64,000 nucleotides of DNA from Actinomycetota bacterium (GTDB taxonomy: Bacteria; Actinomycetota; Actinomycetes; Propionibacteriales; Nocardioidaceae), in assembly GCA_009701885.1 (NCBI GenBank), contig WLJH01000017.1, forward strand, positions 1-64,000. The letters run 5' to 3'. The position numbers were made by a program, and so were the translations under genes. Below the pieces are notes generated by a model. That model was not told where the DNA came from and did not search any database. It was given only the letters and a program-made list of their open reading frames with translations. This document shows, one piece after another, positions 32,126 through 40,080 of this stretch. The stretch's first letter is position 1. The number at the start of each line of letters is the position of its first letter.

Positions 32126-33793
32126 TCAGAGGTCGGGGCGGTAGTACCGCAGCGCCTCCACCAGTCGGCGCAGGTCGACCATCGCAGGGGTGATCGCGAA
32201 CGGGGCCAGCCCGCGGCGGTGCACCAGGAGCCTGGAGCCGCGCCGGCCCGGCGAGCCGACGACCTCGAGCCGGGTGTGCGCGCCGGTCACCTCGAAGACG
32301 AACCGCCCCGCCTGTGACCGCACCTCCAGCACGCCCCCGTGCAACCCGACCCGGGTCGGCACCGAGCCGGCGCGGACCGCCCACACGACACCGGTCGCCA
32401 GGCCCAGGATCGCGGCGAGGCCGATGTCGGTCTCGACCCGGCTGTCGTAGGCCCGCCAGGCGGCGATGCCGGTGGCCACCAGGCCCACCAGCAGCAGCAC
32501 CGAGGTCACGCGCCGGGCCAGGGTGCGGGGCCGGAAGTCGATGCTCGGGGGCAGCACGTCGGGCTGCGGCGGCGCGGCGGCCTCGCGCTGCGCGCGGAGC
32601 TCGTCGTACGCCGAGCGCGCGGGTGCGGCCTCGGCAGCAGGAGCCGGAGCGGGTGTCGCCGTGCGGTCGGGCGCGGGCTGGTCGGCGGCCGACGGCTCGG
32701 CGGTGGTCGGGGTGGTCGGGCTCGCGGGCGTCCGCTCCTCCGGGGTGCCGCGGACCGAGCGGTCCAGCGTGGTGCGCGCCGCCTCGAGGTGCGACGTCAG
32801 CGAGGGTCGCGGCCGACGCGGTGCTCGCCGGGGCGGTTCGGGGGTGGTCGGCACGACCGGCGGTGCGTCCCCTCGTGCCGCTGCCGCTGCCGGCGGGGTC
32901 GGTGTCGTGGCCGGCGCCGTGGAGGAGTGGGGGCCGCGCGTCGCTGGAGGCGCCACCGGCGTCGGCGCGGCCCCGGGGTTGAAGGCGGCGAAGACTGCAG
33001 CCGCGGCGTCCTGCTGTCGGCCCGGGTCGGCGTTCGGCGGCGCGGGGGTGCGGGGGATCGGGTCGGAGCCGCTCGGGGCCGCGGGCTCGTCGCTCGCGAC
33101 CGGCCCCTCGGCGGCGGCCCTCTCGTCGGCGAGCCCTTCGTCGGCGAGCCCTTCGTCGGGGAGCCCTTCGTCGGGGAGCCCTTCGTCGGGGAGCCCTTCG
33201 TCGGCGGCTTCCTCGTCGGCCGGGTCGGGCTCGAGCCCGGCCCGCCGGAACCGGGCGAGCCGCGACCGCTTCTCGACCGGGGTCTCGGCCTGGCGGCGTA
33301 CCGACGCGATGACCACGGGTTCGAACTCGTCCAGCCCCAGCGGCTCCCGGCGGGCCGGCGGCTCCGGGCTGGCCGGCTCGGTCGCAGCCGCGTCCGCGTG
33401 CGCCTGCTGCTCCTCGCCGTCGCCCGCCTCGACGTCGCCCGCCTCGCCGTCGCTCGCCGCGCCGACACCAGGCGGATCGACCACGGCCGAGTGCGCCGCT
33501 GTGACTGTCGGCGCGGCGGCGGTCGCGTCCGCCGCAGAGTGCAGGGTCCCGTCCTCGGCCTCGTCCGCCGGAGCGTGCAGGGTCCCGTCCTCGCCTTCGT
33601 CCGCCGGAGCGTGCAGGGTCCCGTCGTCGGCCGGGGCCACCCCGGCGTCGGCCGAGTCCTCGCCGGCCAGCCCGGTCCGCGGTACGCCGTACGTGCGCGG
33701 CCGCGGCGTCCCGCCGGTGCTCTCCTGGCGGTGCGAGAGCCACCGGTCGAAGAGGTCGCTGCCGCCCTCGTCGGGCTCGCGCGCGTCGGCCAT
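32126..33793 (-). CDS. Repeat-rich Pro/Ala/acidic membrane protein, unknown
   Basis: A 555-residue protein of unknown family. Residues 1-400 are low-complexity: Pro/Ala/Thr-rich with tandem DEGLP/DEGLA pentapeptides (DNA 33131-33205) and a 12-residue EDGTLHAPADEA-type repeat (33539-33632). A membrane segment pair follows (about 425-470; RRVTSVLLLVGLVATGIAAW and LAAILGLATGVVWAV), then a compact C-terminal domain (VGLHGGVLEVRSQAGRFVFEV...RRLVEALRYYRPDL) like a PH/YdbS-type domain. The disordered part is probably cytosolic. Function unknown. Confidence 0.75.
   Translation of the reverse strand: MADAREPDEGGSDLFDRWLSHRQESTGGTPRPRTYGVPRTGLAGEDSADAGVAPADDGTLHAPADEGEDGTLHAPADEAEDGTLHSAADATAAAPTVTAAHSAVVDPPGVGAASDGEAGDVEAGDGEEQQAHADAAATEPASPEPPARREPLGLDEFEPVVIASVRRQAETPVEKRSRLARFRRAGLEPDPADEEAADEGLPDEGLPDEGLPDEGLADEGLADERAAAEGPVASDEPAAPSGSDPIPRTPAPPNADPGRQQDAAAAVFAAFNPGAAPTPVAPPATRGPHSSTAPATTPTPPAAAAARGDAPPVVPTTPEPPRRAPRRPRPSLTSHLEAARTTLDRSVRGTPEERTPASPTTPTTAEPSAADQPAPDRTATPAPAPAAEAAPARSAYDELRAQREAAAPPQPDVLPPSIDFRPRTLARRVTSVLLLVGLVATGIAAWRAYDSRVETDIGLAAILGLATGVVWAVRAGSVPTRVGLHGGVLEVRSQAGRFVFEVTGAHTRLEVVGSPGRRGSRLLVHRRGLAPFAITPAMVDLRRLVEALRYYRPDL
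33131..33205. repeat. Five 15-bp tandem repeats
   Basis: Unit GAGCCCTTCGTCGGS repeated five times inside the membrane protein gene, encoding DEGLP/DEGLA pentapeptides. Copies are nearly identical, so copy number is likely to vary among strains. Confidence 0.9.
33539..33632. repeat. 36-bp tandem repeats (2.6 copies)
   Basis: Two near-identical 36-bp units (33539-33574, 33575-33610) beginning GTGCAGGGTCCCGTC, plus a partial third, inside the same gene and encoding 12-residue acidic repeats. Confidence 0.88.
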
Positions 33794-33830
33794 GGGCCCA
33801 GGTTAAGCGCGCTCGGGCCTGTGCGCTGGG

Positions 33831-33858
33831 CTCCGGCGACTCGGCTCCGGCGACTCGG
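33831..33858. repeat. 14-bp direct repeat pair
   Basis: CTCCGGCGACTCGG occurs twice head to tail, in the region upstream of the repeat-rich membrane protein gene. No function evident. Confidence 0.8.
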
Positions 33859-33947
33859 GGCCGGCGACCGGGTGCGCGAGCCGACCCCCGCGGCACCCGA
33901 GCCGGACCTCCCCCGTGACGACCGGGGCACTGACGGGCCGCCGAGCA

Positions 33948-34043
33948 GGGTCGAGGTGCGGGTCGAGGTGCGACTCGAGGCCCGGGTCGAGGTGCGAAGT
34001 CGCGCCCCGGCGCGTCCTCAGGCCTCGACCCGCACCTCGACCC
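33948..34043. terminator. 20-bp inverted repeat at the TetR 3' end
   Basis: Perfect 20-bp arms (33948-33967 and 34024-34043) starting GGGTCGAGGTGCGGG. The right arm encodes the last residues (ARVEVRVE) of the TetR gene ending at 34018. A further GGTCGAGGTGCG copy lies at about 33985-33996. It probably forms the transcript 3' hairpin. Confidence 0.5.
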
Positions 34044-34803
34044 GGGCCAGCGCCGCCTGCAGCTCGGGCAGCACCTCCTCGAGCGACGCGCCCGAGCGCA
34101 GCACGACGACCGTGCTGCCACCGGCGGGCGTGCCGGGCCGGCCATCGCCGGGCCGACCGTCGTCGGGTGGGACCTGGTCGGCGCCTCCCGACCGGCCGGT
34201 CGCCGCGACCGACGCCAGCACCAGCCCGAGCGCCCGGTCGAGCTCACGCCGCGCCCCGTCGTCGTCGACGGCCCCGCGCAGCCAGCGCCGCAGCACGTGG
34301 TTGTGCGCGGTGACGATCGAGCCCGCGACCACCTCGGCGCGCAGGTCGTCACCGGGCTCCTCGCCGGTCCAGCCGCGCAGGGCGTCGCGGAAGCGTCGGC
34401 GGTAGCCCGCGGTCGAGCTGACCTCGCGGTCGCGCAGCGTCGGGACGGAGGCGGTCAGCCGGTAGCGGGCCCGGGCGAGGTCGCCCTCGGCGAGGTAGTG
34501 CTCCAGGACGATCCGCGCGGCCTCGGTCGCGCCGAGCGGTGCGGCGCCCGGGTCGTCGCCGAGGGTGTCGAGCCTGGCGGCGACCCGGGCCGCGAGCGCC
34601 TCGTGGTCGGGGAAGATCACGTCCTCCTTGGACCCGAAGACCCGGAAGAACGTCGTGCGCCCCACCCCGGCCTCGGCGGCGATCTGGTCCACCGTCGTGG
34701 CGGCGTACCCCTGCTGCTCGAAGAGCGCGTACGCCGCCTCGCGCAGCCGCGTCGCGGTGTCGGTCGCGGTGGTGCCGGTGCTGCCCGCTGCGGTGGTCGG
34801 CAT
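34018..34803 (-). CDS. TetR-family regulator
   Basis: A 261-residue TetR protein. The HTH at about 17-63 (LREAAYALFEQQGYAATTVDQIAAEAGVGRTTFFRVFGSKEDVIF) is canonical. The ligand domain follows, with a Gly/Pro-rich insertion (GADQVPPDDGRPGDGRPG) near 215 and an unusual VRSGASLEEVLPELQAALARVEVRVEA tail. It is divergent from an acyl-CoA dehydrogenase gene with a palindrome between them, so it probably represses that gene and itself in response to an acyl-CoA or lipid. Confidence 0.9.
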   Translation of the reverse strand: MPTTAAGSTGTTATDTATRLREAAYALFEQQGYAATTVDQIAAEAGVGRTTFFRVFGSKEDVIFPDHEALAARVAARLDTLGDDPGAAPLGATEAARIVLEHYLAEGDLARARYRLTASVPTLRDREVSSTAGYRRRFRDALRGWTGEEPGDDLRAEVVAGSIVTAHNHVLRRWLRGAVDDDGARRELDRALGLVLASVAATGRSGGADQVPPDDGRPGDGRPGTPAGGSTVVVLRSGASLEEVLPELQAALARVEVRVEA

Positions 34804-34868
34804 GCGCCCTCCGGAGGTGGTGAGGCCGAGGTGGGGACCAGGGTTGGTGGGACCGAGTTCCGAGCGTA

Positions 34869-34883
34869 CGGTACTGAGTACCG
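34869..34883. promoter_or_regulatory. TetR operator between divergent genes
   Basis: CGGTACTGAGTACCG, a palindrome with 7-bp arms around one base, within a wider imperfect GAGCG...CTCTC dyad. It lies 66 bp from the TetR start and 30 bp from the acyl-CoA dehydrogenase start. Confidence 0.7.
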
Positions 34884-34912
34884 CTCTCGATCGACCCCCG
34901 CCGGAGGACCCC

Positions 34913-36091
34913 GTGCCCGACACCCACACCAGCCCGCTGTTCGCCCTGTCCGAGGAGCACCAGGCCATCCGCTCCGCCGTGCGGGAGCTGTGTGACGCCA
35001 AGGTCGCGCCGTACGCCGCCCTCGTCGACGAGGAGGCCCGGTACCCGCACGAGGCCGCCGCCGCGCTGCTCGCGGCGGACTTCCACGCCCCGCACGTGCC
35101 GGAGGAGTACGGCGGGGCCGGCGCCGACGCGCTGGCCACCGTCCTGGTCATCGAGGAGGTCGCCCGCGCGTGCGTGTCGTCCTCCCTCATCCCGGCCGTC
35201 AACAAGCTCGGCTCGCTCCCGGTGCAGCTCGCGGGTTCGGAGGAGCTGAAGAAGCACTACCTCGGCGCCCTGGCCCGCGGCGAGGGCGGCTTCTCCTACT
35301 GCCTGTCCGAGCCCGAGGCTGGCTCCGACGCCGCCGCCATGCGCACGCGCGCGGTCCGCGACGGGGAGGACTGGGTGCTCCACGGCACCAAGCGCTGGAT
35401 CAGCAACGCGGGGGAGTCGGAGTTCTACACGGTGCTCGCCGTGACCGACCCCGACAAGCGCACCCGCGGCATCTCCGCCTTCGTGGTCGAGAAGTCCGAC
35501 GCCGGTGTCTCCTTCGGCGCCCCGGAGAAGAAGCTCGGCATCAAGGGCTCTCCGACCCGCGAGGTCTACCTCGACAACGTCCGCGTCCCCGCCGACCGGA
35601 TGATCGGCGAGGAGGGCACGGGTTTCGAGCTGGCCATGCGCACCCTCGACCACACCCGCGTCACCATCGCCGCCCAGGCCGTCGGCGTCGCCCAGGGGGC
35701 ACTGGACTATGCGCTGGAGTACGCCAAGGAGCGTCAGCAGTTCGGCAAGTCCATCAGCGACTTCCAGGGCCTGCAGTTCCTGCTCGCCGACATGGGCATG
35801 AAGGTCGAGGCGGCCCGCCAGATGACCTACGCCGCCGCCGGCCGCTCCGAGCGCGGCGACGCGGATCTCACCTTCTTCGGGGCGGCCGCGAAGTGCTTCG
35901 CCTCCGACGTCGCCATGCAGGTGACCGTCGACGCCGTCCAGGTGCTCGGCGGGTACGGGTACACCAAGGACTACCCGGTCGAGCGGATGATGCGCGACGC
36001 CAAGATCACCCAGATCTACGAGGGCACCAACCAGGTCCAGCGGATCGTCATGGCCCGCCAGCTGCTGGCCGGCATCCAGTCCCAGGTCTGA
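34913..36091 (+). CDS. Acyl-CoA dehydrogenase (short/medium-chain type)
   Basis: A 392-residue FAD enzyme of the ACAD family: CLSEPEAGSDAAAMRTRA (FAD/substrate site, about 128-145), WISNAGESEFYTVLAV, HTRVTIAAQAVGVAQGALDYALEYAKERQQFGKSI, and IYEGTNQVQRIVMARQLL with the catalytic Glu near residue 375. It catalyses alpha,beta-dehydrogenation of acyl-CoA. GTG at 34913 has CCGGAGGA upstream. A TetR gene is divergent with a shared palindrome. Chain length or branched-chain preference cannot be settled. Confidence 0.92.
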   Translation: MPDTHTSPLFALSEEHQAIRSAVRELCDAKVAPYAALVDEEARYPHEAAAALLAADFHAPHVPEEYGGAGADALATVLVIEEVARACVSSSLIPAVNKLGSLPVQLAGSEELKKHYLGALARGEGGFSYCLSEPEAGSDAAAMRTRAVRDGEDWVLHGTKRWISNAGESEFYTVLAVTDPDKRTRGISAFVVEKSDAGVSFGAPEKKLGIKGSPTREVYLDNVRVPADRMIGEEGTGFELAMRTLDHTRVTIAAQAVGVAQGALDYALEYAKERQQFGKSISDFQGLQFLLADMGMKVEAARQMTYAAAGRSERGDADLTFFGAAAKCFASDVAMQVTVDAVQVLGGYGYTKDYPVERMMRDAKITQIYEGTNQVQRIVMARQLLAGIQSQV

Positions 36092-36118
36092 GTCCGCCGC
36101 CCCGTCGGGGGCGGTCGG

Positions 36119-36162
36119 AACGCCACGGCAGGTCTCGCTCCCGCGAGGCCTGCCGTGGCGTT
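36119..36162 (+). terminator. Terminator hairpin after acyl-CoA dehydrogenase
   Basis: 14-bp arms (36119-36132 and 36149-36162) starting AACGCCACGGCAGG, with an inner CTCG/CGAG extension, followed by TTTCGCG. It separates the dehydrogenase gene from the rhodanese/MBL operon. Confidence 0.8.
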
Positions 36163-36187
36163 TCGCGTTGCGCTCATCCCGATCGGA

Positions 36188-36205
36188 ATAACCCCCCAGG
36201 GGGTT
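36188..36205. promoter_or_regulatory. CsoR/CstR-type operator, site 3
   Basis: ATAACCCCCCAGGGGGTT, containing a perfect AACCCCC-CA-GGGGGTT dyad, 67 bp upstream of the rhodanese/MBL start. It is identical over 18 bp to the reverse complement of site 1 next to the CsoR/CstR-like gene. Predicted target of that repressor. Confidence 0.75.
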
Positions 36206-36272
36206 GTGTTACGGTGGTCGACGTGAACCCATGGGGGGGATACGTGGAGTCGATCGAGAGGGAGAGCAGAGC

Positions 36273-37958
36273 ATGCGCGAGGTGACCGTGGAGGACGCGG
36301 CCGGACTGATCGAGAGCGGCGCCGCCGCCATCGACGTGCGCGAGCCGGAGGAGTACGCCGCGGGTCACGTGCCCGGCGCGGTGAACATCCCCATGGGCCA
36401 GCTGCACCGCCGGCTGGGCGAGCTGGACCGCAGCCGCCGCCAGGTCGTCGTGTGCCGCTCGGGCAACCGCAGCGACGCCATGACCGACGTCCTGCTGGCC
36501 CACGGCTTCGAGGCCAGCAACATGCTCGGCGGCACCGTCGCCTGGGCCCGCGCGGGCCGTCCGATCGAGACGCCCGAGGTCGAGGAGCTGACCGTCCGGG
36601 TCATCGAGACCCCCTCGCTGGGCGACCGCAGCTACCTCGTCCACGACGGCAGGGTCGCCTTCGTCGTCGACCCCCAGCGCGACATCGACCGTGTCCTGGA
36701 GGTCCTCGAGGCCGACGGGGTGCGGCTGACCCACGTCTTCGAGACCCACATCCACAACGACTACGTCACCGGCGGGCTGGCCCTGGCCGAGGCCACCGGC
36801 GCGGAGTACCACGTCAACGCCGAGGACCAGGTCTCCTTCCACCGCGTCCCGATCCGCGACGGCGACGTCCTGTCGGTCGGCGACCGCATGCGGGTGCGCG
36901 CCATCGCCACGCCTGGCCACACCTTCACCCACCTGTCCTACGCACTCGAGGACCACGGCGCGGCAGGGCACCGCGCGGTCGGCGTCTTCACCGGCGGCTC
37001 CCTGCTGTACGGCGCCACCGGCCGCCCCGACCTGCTCGGCCCCGACCACACCGACGCGCTCGTGCGCCACCAGCACGCCTCGGCCCACCGGCTGGCCGAC
37101 GAGCTGCCCGACGAGGCCGAGGTCTTCCCGACCCACGGCTTCGGCTCGTTCTGCTCGGCCACCCAGTCCGACTCGACCTCCTCCACGATCGGGCAGGAGA
37201 AGCAGCAGAACCCGGTCCTCACCCAGGACCAGGAGACCTACGTCCGCGAGCTGCTCGACGGCCTGGCCGCCTACCCGGCGTACTACGCCCACATGGCACC
37301 GGCCAACAGCGCCGGCCCCGGCGCGCCCGACCTCAGCCCGCCCGAGCACGCCGACGCCGCCGAGCTGCGCCGCCGGATCGAGGCCGGCGAGTGGGTCGTG
37401 GACCTGCGCAACCGCACCGCGTTCGCCGCCGGCCACGCGCCCGGCACCCTGAACTTCGGCCTCGACGGGGCCTTCTCCACCTACCTGGGCTGGATGATCG
37501 AGTGGGGCACCTCCGTGACCCTGCTGGGCGAGACCGCCGAGCAGGTCGCCGAGGCCCAGCGCGAGCTGGTCCGTATCGGCATCGAGCGCCCCGCGGCCCA
37601 GGCCACGGGCGGTCCCGAGGACTGGAGCGACCGCCCGCTGGGCCGGTTCGAGACCGCGACCTTCGCCGACCTGGCCGCCGTGCGCCACCACCGCGAGGTG
37701 GTCGTGCTCGACGTCCGTCGCGCCGACGAGCACGAGAGGACCTGGATCGAGGGTGCGGTCAACATCCCCATCCACGAGCTGCCCCGCCGCCTGGACGAGG
37801 TCCCGGCCGGCGAGGTGTGGGTGCACTGCGCCGGGGGCTACCGCGCCTCCATCGCAGCCTCCTTCATCGCCGCCGCCGGACGCGACCTGGTCGCCATCGA
37901 CGACTCCTTCGACAACGCCGCCGACTCCGGCCTGCCCATGGTCGGGCCCGAGGCCTGA
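36273..37958 (+). CDS. Rhodanese-MBL-rhodanese fusion (persulfide dioxygenase-like)
   Basis: A 561-residue sulfur-handling protein. Residues 1-98 are a rhodanese domain with active loop CRSGNRS (C61). Residues 104-330 are a metallo-beta-lactamase domain with THIHNDYVTGG (H159, H161, D163), TPGHTFTH (H216) and PTHGFGSFC. Residues 360-440 are a rhodanese-like domain without the catalytic Cys. Residues 460-555 form a third rhodanese with CAGGYRAS (C519). CstB and ETHE1-type enzymes combine such parts to oxidise persulfides. However, the usual metal-ligand Asp of FTGD is Gly here (FTGGSLLYG, G242). ATG at 36273 follows GAGAGGGAGAG. Coupled to the TauE gene. Confidence 0.88.
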   Translation: MREVTVEDAAGLIESGAAAIDVREPEEYAAGHVPGAVNIPMGQLHRRLGELDRSRRQVVVCRSGNRSDAMTDVLLAHGFEASNMLGGTVAWARAGRPIETPEVEELTVRVIETPSLGDRSYLVHDGRVAFVVDPQRDIDRVLEVLEADGVRLTHVFETHIHNDYVTGGLALAEATGAEYHVNAEDQVSFHRVPIRDGDVLSVGDRMRVRAIATPGHTFTHLSYALEDHGAAGHRAVGVFTGGSLLYGATGRPDLLGPDHTDALVRHQHASAHRLADELPDEAEVFPTHGFGSFCSATQSDSTSSTIGQEKQQNPVLTQDQETYVRELLDGLAAYPAYYAHMAPANSAGPGAPDLSPPEHADAAELRRRIEAGEWVVDLRNRTAFAAGHAPGTLNFGLDGAFSTYLGWMIEWGTSVTLLGETAEQVAEAQRELVRIGIERPAAQATGGPEDWSDRPLGRFETATFADLAAVRHHREVVVLDVRRADEHERTWIEGAVNIPIHELPRRLDEVPAGEVWVHCAGGYRASIAASFIAAAGRDLVAIDDSFDNAADSGLPMVGPEA

Positions 37959-37965
37959 TCCCGCC

Positions 37966-38820
37966 GTGCTGCTCGTCGCCATCGCCGCCGGCCTGCTGAT
38001 CGGGCTGGCCCTGGGCGCCCTCGGGGGCGGAGGGTCGATCCTCGCCGTCCCCGTGCTGGTCTACCTGCTCGGCCAGTCGCCGACGCAGGCGACCACCGGC
38101 TCCCTCGTGGTGGTCGGCCTGACGTCCGTGGTCGGGGCGGTCGCCGCGCGCCGGGCCGGGCACGTCCGGCTCGGTCGCGGGGTGGCCTTCGGCCTGGTCG
38201 CCACCGGCGGCGCCGTCGTGGGCGCAGTGGCAGCGGCGGCGGTGCCGGCCGAGGTGCTGATGGTGCTCTTCGCGCTGCTGATGCTGCTGGTCGGCGCGCT
38301 CATGGTGCGCCGGCTGCGCCGGCACCGCGAGAGCGGCCTGGGCCCGCGGCCGGGCCTGGACGACCCGATCGTCGGGTGGACGCGCGAGGGCGGGCGCTTC
38401 GGCGCCTTCCGCTGCGACTGCCCGCGGGCGGCCAAGCTGCTGGTGACGGCCACCGTCGTGGGGCTGCTGACCGGCTTCCTCGGGGTGGGCGGCGGCTTCG
38501 TCGTCGTGCCCGCCCTGCTGCTGGCCTTCGACCTGCCCATGCCCGACGCCGTCGGCACCTCGCTCGTGGTCATCACGGTCACGAGCGCGGTCGCCCTCGC
38601 CGTCCGGGCGGGCTCCGGCACCGTCCCCGACTGGACGCCGGTGCTCGTCCTGACCGTGGTGGCTGCCGCGGGCGCCGTGCTGGGCGCCCGCGTCGGTCAC
38701 CGGGTCGACGCCGCGCGGCTCCAGGCGGCCTTCGCCGTGCTGGTCCTCGTCGTGGCCATGTACACCGCGGTGCGAGCGGTCCCCGACCTGCTCGCCGCCG
38801 TCCCGACGTGGGTCGCCTGA
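37966..38820 (+). CDS. TauE/SafE-type sulfite exporter family protein
   Basis: A 284-residue membrane protein with about eight TM segments and the duplicated TauE/SafE motif GALGGGGSILAVPVLVYLLG (about 18-37) and GFLGVGGGFVVVPALLLAFDL (about 167-187). A Cys pair, FRCDCPRAAK, lies before the second half. The family exports sulfite or organosulfonates. GTG at 37966 is 7 bp after the rhodanese/MBL stop, so the two are one operon under the predicted CstR-type site. Exporting sulfite produced from persulfide is the likely job. Confidence 0.9.
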   Translation: MLLVAIAAGLLIGLALGALGGGGSILAVPVLVYLLGQSPTQATTGSLVVVGLTSVVGAVAARRAGHVRLGRGVAFGLVATGGAVVGAVAAAAVPAEVLMVLFALLMLLVGALMVRRLRRHRESGLGPRPGLDDPIVGWTREGGRFGAFRCDCPRAAKLLVTATVVGLLTGFLGVGGGFVVVPALLLAFDLPMPDAVGTSLVVITVTSAVALAVRAGSGTVPDWTPVLVLTVVAAAGAVLGARVGHRVDAARLQAAFAVLVLVVAMYTAVRAVPDLLAAVPTWVA

Positions 38821-38901
38821 CCCCCGCCGCACCACCCGCTCGACCTCCACCGACGCCGACACAGACACAGACACAGACATCAACACCCTCAGGAGAGACC
38901 C

Positions 38902-39075
38902 ATGTGCCGACCGACCACCTGCAAGAAGTGCCAGAAGACGACCTGGGCCGGCTGCGGCCAGCACGTCGCCTCCGTCAAGGCGATGGTCCCCGCCTCCCAG
39001 TGGTGCTCGGGCCACCAGGACGAGCCGGGTCGAGGCCAGGGCGGCGGCTTCCTGGGACGCCTCTTCGGCCGCTGA
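38902..39075 (+). CDS. Cys-rich microprotein, copy 1
   Basis: A 57-residue protein starting MCRPTTCKKCQKTTWAGCGQ, with six Cys (C2, C7, C10, C18, C35 plus spacing CxxC) and H21 and H38, suggesting a zinc-ribbon-like site, followed by a Gly-rich basic tail. AGGAGAGACCC precedes the ATG. It lies 81 bp after the TauE gene and 59 bp before a second, shorter copy. Similar short proteins are widespread in actinobacteria but have no assigned function. My count shows five clear Cys, so a four-ligand site is most likely. Confidence 0.82.
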   Translation: MCRPTTCKKCQKTTWAGCGQHVASVKAMVPASQWCSGHQDEPGRGQGGGFLGRLFGR

Positions 39076-39134
39076 CCGACTGGCGGGACCCCCGCCGTAC
39101 CCTCTCTGCCAACCGACACCCACAGGAGAGACCC

Positions 39135-39269
39135 ATGTGCCAACCGACCACCTGCCGGCAGTGCGGCAAGACCACCTGGGCCGGCTGCGGCGAGCACGTC
39201 GCCGAGGCCCGGGCGATGGTGCCCGCCGAGGAGTGGTGCGGCCACGAGGGCCAGCCCGGTCAGGCCTGA
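39135..39269 (+). CDS. Cys-rich microprotein, copy 2
   Basis: A 44-residue paralogue of the preceding gene: MCQPTTCRQCGKTTWAGCGE start, then HVAEARAMVPAEEWCGHEG, with Cys at 2, 7, 10, 18 and 35 in the same places. The upstream sequence CACAGGAGAGACCCATGTGC matches that of copy 1 almost exactly, showing that the duplication included the ribosome site. Function unknown; metal binding is inferred from the Cys/His pattern. Confidence 0.82.
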   Translation: MCQPTTCRQCGKTTWAGCGEHVAEARAMVPAEEWCGHEGQPGQA

Positions 39270-39348
39270 TCCGGGCCGGGCCAGCGCGACCGACCCCGGA
39301 GCGCGGGTCGCGGCCGGGTCGCGGCCGTCGCCGGCGACCTGGGCTACG

Positions 39349-39993
39349 GTGCCCGGCGTGGTGGCAGAGGCGGCAGGTCCACGGGCCTGGGAGCAGTGGC
39401 GTGAGTACGCCGCCGACCCGACCGCCGACCTGCCCCGCATCCTCGGCGCCGCGCTGACCGCCTTCGCCGAGCACGGCTACCACGGCACCTCGATCCGCGA
39501 CATCGCCGCCGCCGCGGGTCTCTCGGTGCCGGGCGTCTACCACCACCACCGCTCCAAGCAGGAGATCCTGCGTGCGCTGATGGACGTCGCCATGGACGAG
39601 CTGCTCGGCCGCTCCGAGGCGGCGCTGGCCTCGGCCGGCACCGACCCCGCGGCCCGCTTCGACGCCCTCGTCGAGTCGTTCGTGCGGTTCCACATGTCAC
39701 GCCGCCCCCAGGCCTTCGTCGGCTCCAGCGAGATCCGCAGCCTCGAGCCGGACAACCGGGCGGCGTACGTCGCGCGGCGCGACGCCGCGCAACGGCTGGT
39801 CGAGGACGCGGTGCGCGACGGCGTGGCCGCCGGGGTGCTGGCCGCCGAGCACCCCGACGAGGTGGCGCGGGCGATCTCCTCGCTGTGCGTGGGGGTGGCC
39901 TCGTGGTACCGCCCCGACGGGCCGCTGACCCCCGACCAGGTCGTGGAGCGGCACCTCGTGCTGGCGCGGCGGATCGCTGGCGCACCCGGCTGA
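39349..39993 (+). CDS. TetR-family regulator
   Basis: A 214-residue TetR protein with HTH at about 28-74 (PRILGAALTAFAEHGYHGTSIRDIAAAAGLSVPGVYHHHRSKQEIL) and a C-terminal ligand domain of the fatty-acid type (EIRSLEPDNRAAYVARRDAAQRLVEDAVRDGV). GTG at 39349, or 39358. It precedes an acyl-CoA dehydrogenase and an APH-fold gene in the same direction, with a perfect palindrome in between, so it probably controls them. Confidence 0.9.
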   Translation: MPGVVAEAAGPRAWEQWREYAADPTADLPRILGAALTAFAEHGYHGTSIRDIAAAAGLSVPGVYHHHRSKQEILRALMDVAMDELLGRSEAALASAGTDPAARFDALVESFVRFHMSRRPQAFVGSSEIRSLEPDNRAAYVARRDAAQRLVEDAVRDGVAAGVLAAEHPDEVARAISSLCVGVASWYRPDGPLTPDQVVERHLVLARRIAGAPG

Positions 39994-40018
39994 GCCCTGG
40001 CATCCTGGCGGCCGGACA

Positions 40019-40036
40019 ACCGAGCGACCGCTCGGT
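40019..40036. promoter_or_regulatory. TetR operator before the ACAD/APH operon
   Basis: ACCGAGCG-AC-CGCTCGGT, 8-bp perfect arms with a 2-bp centre, 44 bp upstream of the dehydrogenase start. This is a common operator form for TetR regulators of fatty-acid genes in actinobacteria. Confidence 0.75.
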
Positions 40037-40080
40037 CGGAGCCGCCCGGCCCCGTCGTACCGGTCCCGAGGAGGAGCGTC

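Noticed and set aside
36204..36272. Longer N-terminus of the rhodanese/MBL protein from 36204
   Set aside because: It would begin within the operator region and lacks rhodanese sequence. The ATG at 36273 has a strong ribosome site.
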